A stretch of DNA of 64,000 nt, taken from NCBI RefSeq assembly GCF_030718995.1, contig NZ_CP132204.1:2356001-2420000 (forward strand), read 5' to 3'. Source of the stretch: Arthrobacter oryzae. GTDB lineage: Bacteria > Actinomycetota > Actinomycetes > Actinomycetales > Micrococcaceae. Numbering within the stretch: the first letter of the stretch is position 1; every line of letters starts with the position of its first letter. Below the pieces are notes generated by a model that was given only the letters and a program-made list of their open reading frames with translations, was not told where the DNA came from and did no database searches. Below, one piece after another: positions 9,906 through 18,468 of the stretch. The position numbers and the translations under genes are program-made.

Positions 9906-11335
9906 GAAGCGGCCTCCGGCCCCAGGGAAGCCGCGGCGTGCGGGAACTCGATGCTCGCTATCAGGCCGTGCGGGGACGCTTCCGCCAACAGCAGGCGGCC
10001 CCCGTTGGCCCCGGCCAGTTTGTCCACGATGGTCATGCCAAGGCCGTTGCCGCGGATGTCCCGGTGCTGCGGGGACCGCCAAAACCGGTTGGTGGCAGCA
10101 GCCCGCTCTTCGGCGGAAAACCCGGGGCCGCCGTCGGACACTTCAACGGCAACCGCGTCCGTGCGTACGCGGACTGCCACCGATATCCGGGAACCGGCGG
10201 CGTACTTGATGGCGTTGTTGATCAGTTCCCCCGCCATCTGGGCCAGCTCGGCGGCGTTGCAGGCGATGTGAGCCGAAGGGTCCGGCGGATCCTCCAGCAG
10301 GATGGAAGAGCCGCTGCGCCGGGCCGCAGGTCCCGCCCGTTCGGTTTCTTCCTGCAGGACAGGGTAGGGATCAATGACTGCGGGCAGCCCCGGTGAAGCT
10401 GTCCCCGGCGGGCCTCCGGCAGAGTCTTCGAAGGCCCGGTGCTCGGCCGCGGCCAGCCTCAGCACCCCGTCCAGGATCTCCTCCACGCGTTCCAGTTCTG
10501 CCACCACTCCTGCCGCCGCCTGGTGTTCGCGGGCTGTTTGCAGTTCAAGCTGCAGTAGGTCGATCCTCAAGCGCAGGGCGCCCACGGGGTTCCGCAGCTG
10601 ATGCGACGTGTCGGCAATCAGCTGGCGCTGGGAGTCGATACTGTCGCTGACCGTCCGGGCCATTCTGGTGAAGGAACGGCTCAGCTCGCGCAGCTCCGGT
10701 GGCCCGTCCTCCGGAAGCCGGCCGGCCCGGCCTGTTGCTTCAAGCTCCGTCACGGCCGAATTCAGGCGGTGCACAGGACGCAGCACCCAGCGGGTCACGC
10801 GGGCTGCACCCAGGAGAAGCACGGCAGCGAGGGCGGCCGCGGCTACTCCGACGAGGAGCCACCGTTCACGCAGCTTCTGCCGGGCCGCGTCCAGGTTGAC
10901 CTCAAGGACCGCCTCGCCAAGAACCTGGCTGGCACTGCCGAATGACCGTGAAATCACCTCGGACCCGGTTCCGAACGGCTGGATCGGACTGAGTGTGGTG
11001 TCGCTGAGGTTGAGCTTTGCCCGGGCAACAGCGTCCCGGACGTCCGCCCGGTCCTCGCTCAGGCCGCCCGAGCGCAGGGTTCCTTGCTGGAGGCGGATCA
11101 GCACCCCCTCGCCGTACAGCTCCGAGTATCTGTCCATCTCCGTCTGCAGCTGGGTGGATTCACCGTCGGTTGCGGCATCGAAGGCCACCTGCGCGAGCCT
11201 GTTGAGGGCAGCCGCCCGGTTGATCTGGAGCTCCTGGGTGAGCTCCCTGCTGGCCGAGGTCAGGATGGCCGTGGAGGCGAAGATAACGATGAGGACGGAC
11301 AGCACACTCAGGATTCCGAGAACGCGCAGCTTCAC
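9902..11335 (-). CDS. Sensor histidine kinase (TctE-like)
   Basis: This 477-residue membrane kinase has TM1 at about residues 5-27, a roughly 130-residue extracytoplasmic sensor region, TM2 at about 162-183, a HAMP segment, the phosphoacceptor box DTSHQLRNPVGALRLR near residue 247, and the ATP-binding N and G boxes (ELINNAIKYA, DGGPGF, GNGLGMTIV). The architecture is that of TctE-type kinases, which work with a periplasmic binding protein. It overlaps the regulator by 4 bases upstream and the TAXI gene by 4 bases downstream. Confidence 0.92.
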   Translation of the reverse strand: MKLRVLGILSVLSVLIVIFASTAILTSASRELTQELQINRAAALNRLAQVAFDAATDGESTQLQTEMDRYSELYGEGVLIRLQQGTLRSGGLSEDRADVRDAVARAKLNLSDTTLSPIQPFGTGSEVISRSFGSASQVLGEAVLEVNLDAARQKLRERWLLVGVAAAALAAVLLLGAARVTRWVLRPVHRLNSAVTELEATGRAGRLPEDGPPELRELSRSFTRMARTVSDSIDSQRQLIADTSHQLRNPVGALRLRIDLLQLELQTAREHQAAAGVVAELERVEEILDGVLRLAAAEHRAFEDSAGGPPGTASPGLPAVIDPYPVLQEETERAGPAARRSGSSILLEDPPDPSAHIACNAAELAQMAGELINNAIKYAAGSRISVAVRVRTDAVAVEVSDGGPGFSAEERAAATNRFWRSPQHRDIRGNGLGMTIVDKLAGANGGRLLLAEASPHGLIASIEFPHAAASLGPEAAS

Positions 11336-12000
11336 GCAGAATCCGCCTCGACCCGATAACCCACACCACGCACGTTGATGATGAAGCCGGGCAGCTGGAG
11401 CTTCGCACGGAGGCCCGTCAGGTGCACGTCAAGGGACCGTGAGGACGCCACGAAGGCATCCCCCCAGAGCGCGTCCAGGATTTGTTCCCGGGTGACCACG
11501 GACCCTGCATGCCTGGCCAAAAGAGCGAGCAGGTCGAACTCCGTGGCCGTCAAGGACAGGACCCTGGGGCCGACGGCGGCCACACGCCGTTCAAGGTCCA
11601 CCTCGAGTTCCCCGAGGACGATGCTGCGCTGCCGGCTGTCCCTTGCACGGACTGCACGGCGTGCCACGGCTTCGATGCGGGCCAGCAGCTCAACCAGTTT
11701 CACCGGCTTGACGAGGTAGTCATCGGCTCCCGACCGCAGGCCAAGGACCACGCTGCGTTCATCGTCCCTTGCAGTGAGTATGAGGATCGGGACCGCCGTG
11801 ACCTGGCGGAGCTTGCGGAGCACCTCGAGGCCGTCCATGTCCGGCAGGCCCAGGTCCAGGAGGATGACCTCAAATCGCCGGTGCTCCAGGAGCGCGTCAG
11901 CCCCGCGGGCAACCCGGGAGGCCTTGTGTCCGGCGGAAACCACCGCCGCGTCAAGGGCGGACGCCATGGCGTCGTCGTCCTCGACGATGAGCACATCCAT
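11332..12000 (-). CDS. OmpR-family response regulator (TctD-like)
   Basis: This 222-residue protein has a receiver domain (acidic pocket VEDDD, phospho-acceptor Asp in VILLDLGLPDMDG near residue 49, Lys in YLVKPVKL near residue 98) and a C-terminal winged helix of OmpR/PhoB type (RGVGYRVEAD at the end). It is the first gene of the operon, followed by the kinase with an ATGA overlap. The divergent MHS transporter about 260 bases away is the likely target. Effector and box sequence are not visible. Confidence 0.93.
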   Translation of the reverse strand: MDVLIVEDDDAMASALDAAVVSAGHKASRVARGADALLEHRRFEVILLDLGLPDMDGLEVLRKLRQVTAVPILILTARDDERSVVLGLRSGADDYLVKPVKLVELLARIEAVARRAVRARDSRQRSIVLGELEVDLERRVAAVGPRVLSLTATEFDLLALLARHAGSVVTREQILDALWGDAFVASSRSLDVHLTGLRAKLQLPGFIINVRGVGYRVEADSA

Positions 12001-12184
12001 TCCCTGGTCCTGTCCGTTGACGGGGCAACTTCGATCTGCCCGCTGTGGAGATTATCCCCTGTACCGGCGAAACCTAAGGAACTGTTAGGAATTCCCCCTC
12101 CACGTTGGCTGTGCGGTGGATCACCAATAGCTTGGATGGGGTCCCCGGCTTTTTGCCCAGGACCATCAATGTCGAGGAGGAACC

Positions 12185-12262
12185 ATGGGCAACGTTGCCG
12201 TGGACAGCAGGAAAGCGAGCCCGGACGCTGTGGCGGCGCCGGCCAGGAAGGTTCAGCGATGA
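12185..12262 (+). CDS. 25-residue upstream ORF coupled to the MHS transporter
   Basis: ATG at 12185 follows a strong ribosome binding site (GAGGAGG, 4 bases away) and opens 25 codons ending in TGA at 12260-12262, which overlaps the transporter ATG as ATGA. Third positions are mostly G or C, as in neighbouring genes. The product is basic and alanine-rich (ends PARKVQR) with no membrane segment. It may act as a leader that couples translation or as a small protein partner. I do not recognise it. Confidence 0.55.
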   Translation: MGNVAVDSRKASPDAVAAPARKVQR

Positions 12263-13653
12263 GCACCCAGCAAGCAGAAATCCAGAGCGAGGCAGCCCAG
12301 ACCCGCCGTGCCGTGAGCAACATCCTCAAAGGCTCGGCCGGCAACCTGGTGGAGTGGTACGACCTCTACGTCTACACAGTCTTTGCCGCCTACTTCCAGT
12401 CCCACTTCTTCAACTCCAAGGACGAGCTGCAGGCCGGCCTTGAGGCGATGGCCGTCTTCTCGACGTCGTTCCTGATGCGCCCCATCGGCGCCTGGTTCTT
12501 CGGCCGCTATGCCGACCGCAAGGGCCGCAAGGCGGCGTTGACGCTCAGCGTGACGCTGATGTCCGCGGGATCCTTCGCCATCGCGATCCTGCCCACCACC
12601 CAGCAGGTCGGCGTCTGGGCCCTGGTGCTGCTGATCCTCATCCGCCTGGTCCAGGGCTTCTCGGTGGGCGGCGAATACGGGACCAGCGCCACGTACATGT
12701 CCGAGGCCGCCACGTCCAAGCGCCGCGGCTTCTTCTCCAGCTTCCAGTACGTCACCCTGATCGGCGGCCAGATGATGGCACTCCTGGTCCTCGTCATCCT
12801 GCAGAACGCCATGCCCAAGGGCGACCTCACCGAGTGGGGCTGGCGTATTCCGTTCGCCATTGGCGGCGTGGCTGCGCTGGTGGTCCTGTGGCTGCGGCGC
12901 TCGATGGAGGAAACCGTCTCTGAGGAGCAGGTGGAGGCCGCCAAGATCCCGGCAGCCGCGGGCGTGGCACAGCCGGGCACCATGAAACTGCTGTTCACGC
13001 AGTACTGGAAGCCCCTCTTGATCTGCATCGGCGTCACCCTCGGCGGCACGGTGGCGTTCTACACGTACACCAACTTCATCCTGAAGTTCATGAACGATAC
13101 GTCCGGCATCGCCAAGACCGACACCTCGGTGATCAACTTCTGGGCCCTCTTCATCTTTATGCTGCTGCAGCCCGTCTACGGCCTGATCTCGGACAAGGTG
13201 GGCCGCAAGCCGCTGCTGCTGTGGTTCGGTATTACCGGTGTCCTCTTCACCTGGCCTCTGCTGTCAACCCTCTCCAACACCAAGGATCCCTTTACGGCGT
13301 TCCTGCTCATGATGGGCGGCCTCTTCATCGTTGGCGGCTACACGTCCATCAACGCCCTGGTGAAGGCGGAACTGTTCCCGGCGTCCATCCGCGCACTTGG
13401 GGTCGGCCTCGGCTACGCGATCGCCAACTCGCTCTTCGGCGGTACAGTTCCCCTGATCGGCGCCGCGTTCCAGAAGGCCGAGCGGGTGGACCTGTTCTTC
13501 ACGTACGTCACCGTCGCCATCGCCATCTCGCTGGTGGTCTACGTCTTCGCCCTCAAGAACAAGAAGGCCACCCACCTGGACCGCGAACAGGGCGACGCCT
13601 GGACGAAGCCCGCCAAGGACGACGACAAGGACAAGGACCTCATCAACGTCTGA
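12259..13653 (+). CDS. MFS transporter, metabolite:H+ symporter (MHS) family
   Basis: This 464-residue, 12-TM symporter has the MHS hallmark GNLVEWYDLYVYT near the N-terminus, the loop 2-3 motif GRYADRKGRKAAL, and RLVQGFSVGGEYGTSATYM. KgtP, ShiA and ProP are relatives, so an organic acid or betaine-like substrate is likely. The C-terminal tail is highly charged (DDDKDKDLINV). ATG 12259 has AGGAAGG 7 bases upstream; the open frame further upstream lies inside the response regulator and is a shadow. It is divergent from the TAXI two-component operon, which probably controls it. Confidence 0.92.
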   Translation: MSTQQAEIQSEAAQTRRAVSNILKGSAGNLVEWYDLYVYTVFAAYFQSHFFNSKDELQAGLEAMAVFSTSFLMRPIGAWFFGRYADRKGRKAALTLSVTLMSAGSFAIAILPTTQQVGVWALVLLILIRLVQGFSVGGEYGTSATYMSEAATSKRRGFFSSFQYVTLIGGQMMALLVLVILQNAMPKGDLTEWGWRIPFAIGGVAALVVLWLRRSMEETVSEEQVEAAKIPAAAGVAQPGTMKLLFTQYWKPLLICIGVTLGGTVAFYTYTNFILKFMNDTSGIAKTDTSVINFWALFIFMLLQPVYGLISDKVGRKPLLLWFGITGVLFTWPLLSTLSNTKDPFTAFLLMMGGLFIVGGYTSINALVKAELFPASIRALGVGLGYAIANSLFGGTVPLIGAAFQKAERVDLFFTYVTVAIAISLVVYVFALKNKKATHLDREQGDAWTKPAKDDDKDKDLINV

Positions 13654-13677
13654 TCCCGGTTCAGCACGGAAGTGAAA

Positions 13678-13709
13678 GGACGACGGCGGGTGCCCGCCCG
13701 CCGTCGTCC
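13678..13709 (+). terminator. Terminator after the MHS transporter
   Basis: A 13 bp perfect stem, 13678-13690 with 13697-13709, has a 6-base loop and lies 25 bases after the stop codon. It is followed by a C-rich stretch rather than Us, as is common in high-GC genomes. Confidence 0.7.
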
Positions 13710-13724
13710 CCTCACCACCCCAGG

Positions 13725-13856
13725 ACGCTCTCTCAGATCCTGCAGGAAAACCCTGGACGCTCTCTCACTTTCTTATGGAAAGTGAGAGAGCGTCAGGGTT
13801 TTGTTGCGTTAAGTGAGAGAGCGTCCGGGTTTTGGGTGCATTAAGTGAGAGAGCGT
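13725..13856. repeat. Palindromic array B (ACGCTCTCTCAC core)
   Basis: Core copies start at 13725 (last bases diverged) and 13757, 32 bp apart. Inverted copies start at 13782, 13813 and 13845 (31 and 32 bp apart). The centre forms a stem of about 21 bp (13751-13772 with 13778-13798) followed by TTTTGTT, a plausible terminator on the plus strand. It lies between the MHS transporter and poxB. Confidence 0.88.
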
Positions 13857-13943
13857 CCGGGGCCTTGTGCTCACGGAGCGTTCAGGTGGGCGGACTATAT
13901 TGGCCGTGTCAGCCCATCAACCTGATCGCGGGAGTGTGCACTC

Positions 13944-15692
13944 ATGGCCAAGGAACTCGCCACCCAGCTCATTGAACAACTCCAGGCTGCCGGCGTGCAG
14001 CGAATTTACGGGATCGTGGGGGACAGCCTCAACCCGATCGTCGACGCCGTCCGCAAGACCGGCGGCTCCGGGCAGGGCGGCATTGACTGGATCCACGTCC
14101 GTCACGAAGAGGCAGCCGCCTTCGCCGCCGCGGCCGAAGCCCAGCTGACCGGCAACCTGGCCGTCTGCGCCGGTTCCTGCGGTCCCGGCAACCTGCACCT
14201 GATCAACGGCCTGTACGACGCCAACCGCTCAGGAGCGCCGGTCCTGGCCATCGCCTCGCACATTCCGAGCAAGCAGATCGGCAGTGGCTTCTTCCAGGAA
14301 ACCCATCCGGACCGTCTGTTCAACGAATGCTCGGTGTACTCGGAGCTTGTCAGCACAGCGGAGCAGGCGCCGCGGGTCATGCACAGCGCCATCCAGCACG
14401 CCATCGGGCTCGGGGGAGTCGCCGTCGTCACCCTTCCCGGCGACATCGCTGGCCTGGAAGCGACCGGCGAGACTCCGCTGCCGGCGACGTTCCGCCGCGC
14501 CACGCTGATTCCCGACGCCGCGAGCGTCCGCGAACTCGCCGAGGCAATCAACGCAGCGGACAAGGTCGCCATCTTTGCCGGCGCCGGAACCCAGGGCGCC
14601 CATGACGAAGTGGTGGCCCTCGCGGAAGTCATCGGCGCCCCGATCGGCCACTCGCTGCGGGGCAAGGACTTCATGCAGTACGACAACCCCTACGACATCG
14701 GCATGACCGGGCTGCTGGGCTACGGCGCCGCGGCCGAGGGCATCGAGGACGCCGACCTGCTGATCCTGCTCGGCACCGACTTTCCGTACGACCAGTTCCT
14801 TCCCGGCACCCGCACGGCCCAGGTGGACCGGGCCGCCCACAAGCTGGGGAGGCGGACCGACGTCGACATCGCCGTCCATGGCGACGTGCTGCCCACACTC
14901 GCCGCACTGAAACCCCTGCTCACCCCGAAAAAGAGCAGGCGCTTCCTCAACCAGATGCTCAAGAAGCACGATCGGCTGATGAACAAGGCCGTGGGCGCCT
15001 ACACCCGCAAGGTGGAGAAGAAGCAGCCGATCCACCCGGAGTACGCGGCGTCCCTCCTGGACCAGGTGGCGGCGGAGGACGCGGTCTTCACGGCGGACAC
15101 CGGGATGTGCAACGTCTGGACTGCGCGGTACATCAACCCGCTGGGCACGCGCCGGCTGATCGGCTCCTACCTGCACGGTTCCATGGCCAACGCGCTGCCC
15201 CACGCGATCGGCGCGCAGCTGGCCTACCCCGGCCGCCAGGTCATTTCGGTGTCCGGGGACGGCGGCTTGTCCATGCTGCTGGGCGAGCTCATTACCGTTG
15301 CGGCGCACCGGCTCCCGGTCAACGTGGTGGTGTTCAACAACTCCACGCTGGGCATGGTGAAACTGGAGATGCTGGTAGACGGCCTGCCCGATTTCGGCGT
15401 GGACGTCCCCGATGCCGACTACGCCGCCGTCGCCCGCGCCCTCGGTTTCCACGCCGTCCGCGTCACCGACCCGGCCCGCATCGAGGACGCCTACCGGGAA
15501 GCCTTTGCGCATCCGGGACCCTCGCTCGTTGAGCTCATCACGGACCCGAAGGCGCTCTCCATTCCGCCCAAGATCACCGGCTCGCAGGTCCTGGGCTTTG
15601 CGACCGCCATGTCCAAGGTGGTCCTCAACCGCGGCGCCGGCGAGGCCGTGAGCATGGCGCGGAGCAACCTGCGCAACATCCCCCGGCGGTAG
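13944..15692 (+). CDS. poxB: Pyruvate dehydrogenase (quinone) / pyruvate oxidase
   Basis: This 582-residue ThDP/FAD enzyme oxidises pyruvate to acetate and CO2 and passes electrons to the quinone pool at the membrane. It has the N-terminal ThDP domain with the catalytic Glu in HEEAAAFAAAAEAQL (near residue 54), a central FAD/Rossmann domain, and the ThDP-Mg motif starting GDGG near residue 438 and ending VFNN. The length and GIVGDSLNPIVDA fit PoxB better than acetolactate synthase. The ribosome binding site is GGGAG 9 bases before ATG. Acetate made here could feed the shunt genes upstream. Confidence 0.92.
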   Translation: MAKELATQLIEQLQAAGVQRIYGIVGDSLNPIVDAVRKTGGSGQGGIDWIHVRHEEAAAFAAAAEAQLTGNLAVCAGSCGPGNLHLINGLYDANRSGAPVLAIASHIPSKQIGSGFFQETHPDRLFNECSVYSELVSTAEQAPRVMHSAIQHAIGLGGVAVVTLPGDIAGLEATGETPLPATFRRATLIPDAASVRELAEAINAADKVAIFAGAGTQGAHDEVVALAEVIGAPIGHSLRGKDFMQYDNPYDIGMTGLLGYGAAAEGIEDADLLILLGTDFPYDQFLPGTRTAQVDRAAHKLGRRTDVDIAVHGDVLPTLAALKPLLTPKKSRRFLNQMLKKHDRLMNKAVGAYTRKVEKKQPIHPEYAASLLDQVAAEDAVFTADTGMCNVWTARYINPLGTRRLIGSYLHGSMANALPHAIGAQLAYPGRQVISVSGDGGLSMLLGELITVAAHRLPVNVVVFNNSTLGMVKLEMLVDGLPDFGVDVPDADYAAVARALGFHAVRVTDPARIEDAYREAFAHPGPSLVELITDPKALSIPPKITGSQVLGFATAMSKVVLNRGAGEAVSMARSNLRNIPRR

Positions 15693-15703
15693 GCGGGCGC
15701 ACT

Positions 15704-15721
15704 ACGGCGGCGTCCCGCCGT
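15704..15721 (+). terminator. Short hairpin after poxB
   Basis: ACGGCGG (15704-15710) pairs with CCGCCGT (15715-15721) over a 4-base loop, 12 bases after the poxB stop. Confidence 0.4.
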
Positions 15722-15761
15722 CGTCCGTTTCCGACGGCGGCACGTAACCGCGGCGAAGGAA

Positions 15762-15805
15762 CCGGGAGAGCGTTGCTGGAATCGTTGCGAAAAGTGCGAG
15801 AGCGT
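15762..15805. repeat. Degenerate array C (two inverted cores, 32 bp apart)
   Basis: CCGGGAGAGCGT (15762) and GTGCGAGAGCGT (15794) are imperfect copies of the inverted core GTGAGAGAGCGT, exactly 32 bp apart. No direct-orientation copies remain. It looks like a decayed array of the same family, between poxB and the serpin gene. Confidence 0.65.
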
Positions 15806-15964
15806 TGGTGGGGCGAGACCAAAACGACCGCAAACCGTGACCCTACGGGCATCGTCCTGCCGCGGGCAGGCTGGTTGACTGAAGGAAGACGGGCGGATTC
15901 CCGCCAGGCGCCGGCAAGGCAGGTCCCAGTGGCAGGTCCAAGGGGCAGGTCCAAGGGGGAGAAA

Positions 15965-17257
15965 ATGAAGACATTCCGCGTGGCCAGGATCGCTACGGCC
16001 GGCGCCCTGGTGGCGCTCACCGCATGTTCGGCGTCGTCGCCGGAGCTGCTGAAGGCCGACGGCGTGGAGCGGGTTTCGGTGGACCGCGCGGCTTATGCTG
16101 CTGAACTGCGCTCCTTCCGGGCCTCCGCTTTCGGGCTAGGCGAGGCCCTGCTGGCCGACGGAGGCGACGCCTCCAACGGGAACGTGGTGTCCTCGCCCGG
16201 GAGCCTGCTGATTGCGCTCGCGATGCTTCGCTCCGGTGCGTCGGGCGGGACGGCGGCGGAGATGGACAGCGTCCTGCAACTTCCCCTGGAGAACCGCGAT
16301 GAGGCCATGAACGCGCTTCTCAGCTCGCTCGAGAAGTTCGACGGCGACCCCGGCACAGTGGATGAGGACAATCCGCCGCGGAAACCGGTCATGCATGCCG
16401 CCAACGGGCTGTTCGTGGACAAAGGGGTGCCCACCGGTGAGTCCTTCCTGGACACTCTGGCCCGGCACTACGGAACCGGTGTGTATCCCGTGAACTTCAG
16501 CGATGAAGGTGCAACGAAACCCGCCATCGATGCCTGGGTCAACAGGAACACTGGCGGCCGGATCAAGGAAGCCCCCGCGAAATACGACCCGGACAATACG
16601 TTCAGCCTGCTCAATTCCCTGTACTTCGCGTCCGCCTGGAGTGCGCCGTTCGACCCGAATGACACCTCCGATCTGCCCTTCACCACAGCTGCCGGCGACG
16701 AAATCGAGGCGCCTGCAATGCACAACGAGTTGAAGATGAAGTACGCGGAAGGGGCCGGCTGGCAGGGTGTGGACCTTCCCTACGCCGACGGGTTCGTGAT
16801 GCGCCTCGTCCTGCCGGATTCGGGCGCTGCTGCAGGATCCCGCCCCTCCTCCGCGGCCTTCGACGCCGCCAAGCTCACGGAGATTGCGGACGCCGTTGAT
16901 ACTGCGCCACTAGAGACCGTGCAGATCCAGCTGCCCCGCTGGGACCACAAGTGCAGCTTTGACCTACGGAAGGTGTTTGAGTCGCTTGGCCTGCAGAAAA
17001 CGCTGGCAACCACCGAGGACTTCGACAATATCCAGCCCAGGATGATGATCACCCAGGCCGCGCAGGCTGCGAACATCACGGTCGCCGAAAAAGGTACCGT
17101 TGCCGCCGCCGTCACGCAGATCAACGGAGCTGTGACCAGTGCGCCGCCGCAGCCCGAGCGGACTATCGTCTTCGACCGGCCGTTCCACTACCAGATCGTG
17201 CACAACGAAACCGGGCTCCCGCTGTTCATGGGAACGGTGGCCGACCCCCGTTCCTGA
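15965..17257 (+). CDS. Serpin family protease inhibitor, predicted lipoprotein
   Basis: This 430-residue serpin has a lipoprotein signal (lipobox LTAC, Cys near residue 19), so it is probably anchored outside the membrane. Serpins trap serine or cysteine proteases through a reactive centre loop. The hinge here reads EKGTVAAAV, which fits inhibitory serpins (P15 Gly, P14 Thr, P12-P10 Ala). Counting 17 residues from the hinge Glu puts P1-P1' at Thr-Ser, suggesting an elastase- or subtilisin-like target. The loop after P1 is about 4 residues longer than in alpha-1-antitrypsin. C-terminal signatures FDRPFHYQI and GLPLFMGTV are present. ATG 15965 follows GGGGGAG; the frame further upstream runs through array C and is rejected. 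Just before it, GGCAGGTCCAAGG is repeated in tandem. Confidence 0.93.
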   Translation: MKTFRVARIATAGALVALTACSASSPELLKADGVERVSVDRAAYAAELRSFRASAFGLGEALLADGGDASNGNVVSSPGSLLIALAMLRSGASGGTAAEMDSVLQLPLENRDEAMNALLSSLEKFDGDPGTVDEDNPPRKPVMHAANGLFVDKGVPTGESFLDTLARHYGTGVYPVNFSDEGATKPAIDAWVNRNTGGRIKEAPAKYDPDNTFSLLNSLYFASAWSAPFDPNDTSDLPFTTAAGDEIEAPAMHNELKMKYAEGAGWQGVDLPYADGFVMRLVLPDSGAAAGSRPSSAAFDAAKLTEIADAVDTAPLETVQIQLPRWDHKCSFDLRKVFESLGLQKTLATTEDFDNIQPRMMITQAAQAANITVAEKGTVAAAVTQINGAVTSAPPQPERTIVFDRPFHYQIVHNETGLPLFMGTVADPRS

Positions 17258-17261
17258 TCGG

Positions 17262-17395
17262 ACGCTCTCTCAGATCCTGCCGCCTAATGCACGACGCTCT
17301 CTCACTTTCTTGAGGAAAGTGGGAGAGCGTCGCGGGTTTTCGTGCGGAAAGTGAGAGAGCGTCGTATAAGGAACCAGCGGAAAGTGAGAGAGCGT
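17262..17395. repeat. Palindromic array D (ACGCTCTCTCAC core)
   Basis: Direct cores start at 17262 and 17294 (32 bp apart); inverted cores start at 17319, 17351 and 17384 (32 and 33 bp apart). The central 18 bp stem (17292-17309 with 17315-17332) has one G-T pair. It lies between the convergent serpin and pdxK genes, so it may terminate both. Confidence 0.9.
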
Positions 17396-17411
17396 CCAGG
17401 GAGGGGGAGGG

Positions 17412-18254
17412 CTAGCGCGGGCCGCCCTGCCAGAGGGCGTCGAACGGCGCGCCGGAGGCGACGCGGTTGCGGATCCCGGCAGTCACGAATTCCTTCGCCG
17501 TGCGGGCAGCCTCAAGCGGGGATGCACCCTTGGCCAGCTCGGCGGTCACGGCGGCGGCCAGGGAGCAGCCGGCTCCGGACACTGCCACGTCGCCCACTTT
17601 GGGGGCGGAGAGGATTTCCAGCGTGTCGCCGTCGTAATAGACGTCGACGGCGTCGGGCCCCGCCAGGCGCACGCCGCCCTTGGCCAGCACTGCGGCGCCG
17701 CTCAGCTCGTGGATGCGGATGGCTGCGGCCGTCAGGGAGTCGACGTCCGTGATCTGCAGGCCGGACAGCGACTCGGCCTCGAAGTGGTTGGGCGTGACAA
17801 ACGTGGCCAGCGGCAGGATCTGCGCCTTCAGTGCCTGGTCCGTGTCCAGTGCGTGGCCCGGCTCCTGGCCCTTGCAGATCAGCACCGGGTCCAGCACCAC
17901 GTTGGCGAACCCGTTGGCTGCCAGCGCCGAGGCCACGGTCGAAATGGTGGCAGGGCTGCCCAGCATGCCGATCTTCACGGTGTCCAGAACGGACGGCGCG
18001 CCTGAAGCGGCGCCGTATGCCGCCGTCGTCGCCTCCAACTGGTCCGCGATGACCTGCTGGTCCACGGGGACAAAACGGTGGTTCCAGTTGTCGTTCGGGT
18101 TGAAGGAGACGATGCAGGTCAGGTTGGCAATGCCGAACACACCCAGTTCCTGGAACGTCTTGAGGTCGGCCTGTGCACCGGCACCGCCGGTCGCTTCGGA
18201 GCCGGCAATGGTCAGGGCGACGGCGGGGAAGGTCTCAACAGTGGCGGAAGTCAT
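17412..18254 (-). CDS. pdxK: Pyridoxine/pyridoxal kinase (ThiD-like)
   Basis: This 280-residue ribokinase-fold protein phosphorylates B6 vitamers, or possibly hydroxymethylpyrimidine. TIAGSEATGGAGAQADLKTF at the N-terminus, VLDPVLICKGQE in the middle and the anion-hole motif SGAGCSLAAAV near residue 230 are present. The CKG motif resembles the ThiD-like PdxK of Firmicutes more than classical ThiD, which usually has a Met-Val-Ala-Lys type segment there. No thiamine genes are nearby. ATG 18254 starts right at the conserved beta strand; the 76-residue upstream extension has no family similarity and is rejected. Confidence 0.85.
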   Translation of the reverse strand: MTSATVETFPAVALTIAGSEATGGAGAQADLKTFQELGVFGIANLTCIVSFNPNDNWNHRFVPVDQQVIADQLEATTAAYGAASGAPSVLDTVKIGMLGSPATISTVASALAANGFANVVLDPVLICKGQEPGHALDTDQALKAQILPLATFVTPNHFEAESLSGLQITDVDSLTAAAIRIHELSGAAVLAKGGVRLAGPDAVDVYYDGDTLEILSAPKVGDVAVSGAGCSLAAAVTAELAKGASPLEAARTAKEFVTAGIRNRVASGAPFDALWQGGPR

Positions 18255-18352
18255 CCACCCATACTGCCACCGTGCCCAACGGGGCCGCATTGTGCGTTCG
18301 ACCAATCTGACCATTCGAAGGTGTCCAGCATAATGGTGCGAGAATGGAAGAC

Positions 18353-18381
18353 GGTTCCGGCGGACGCACGTCGCGGGAACC
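18353..18381 (+). other. Structured leader upstream of the queuosine transporter
   Basis: GGTTCC (18353) pairs with GGAACC (18376), enclosing a second short stem GAC/GTC, about 90 bases before the transporter ATG. Queuosine transporters are often controlled by preQ1 riboswitches, but I do not see the A-rich tail of preQ1-I, so this is only a structured leader candidate. Confidence 0.3.
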
Positions 18382-18468
18382 CTCCCAGTGCTAATACAGC
18401 CGGCCGCTGCAGCGATCGCCACCGCGATCTTCCGGGCAGCCGCGCGAACCACTCCGAATGGATCACCC

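Noticed and set aside
11482..12258. Upstream extension of the MHS transporter frame
   Set aside because: It runs antisense through the response regulator gene; the real start at 12259 has a good ribosome binding site and MHS motifs follow at once.
18350..18468. preQ1 riboswitch before yhhQ
   Set aside because: A hairpin is present but the A-rich 3' segment and loop of preQ1-I or the preQ1-II layout are not seen.
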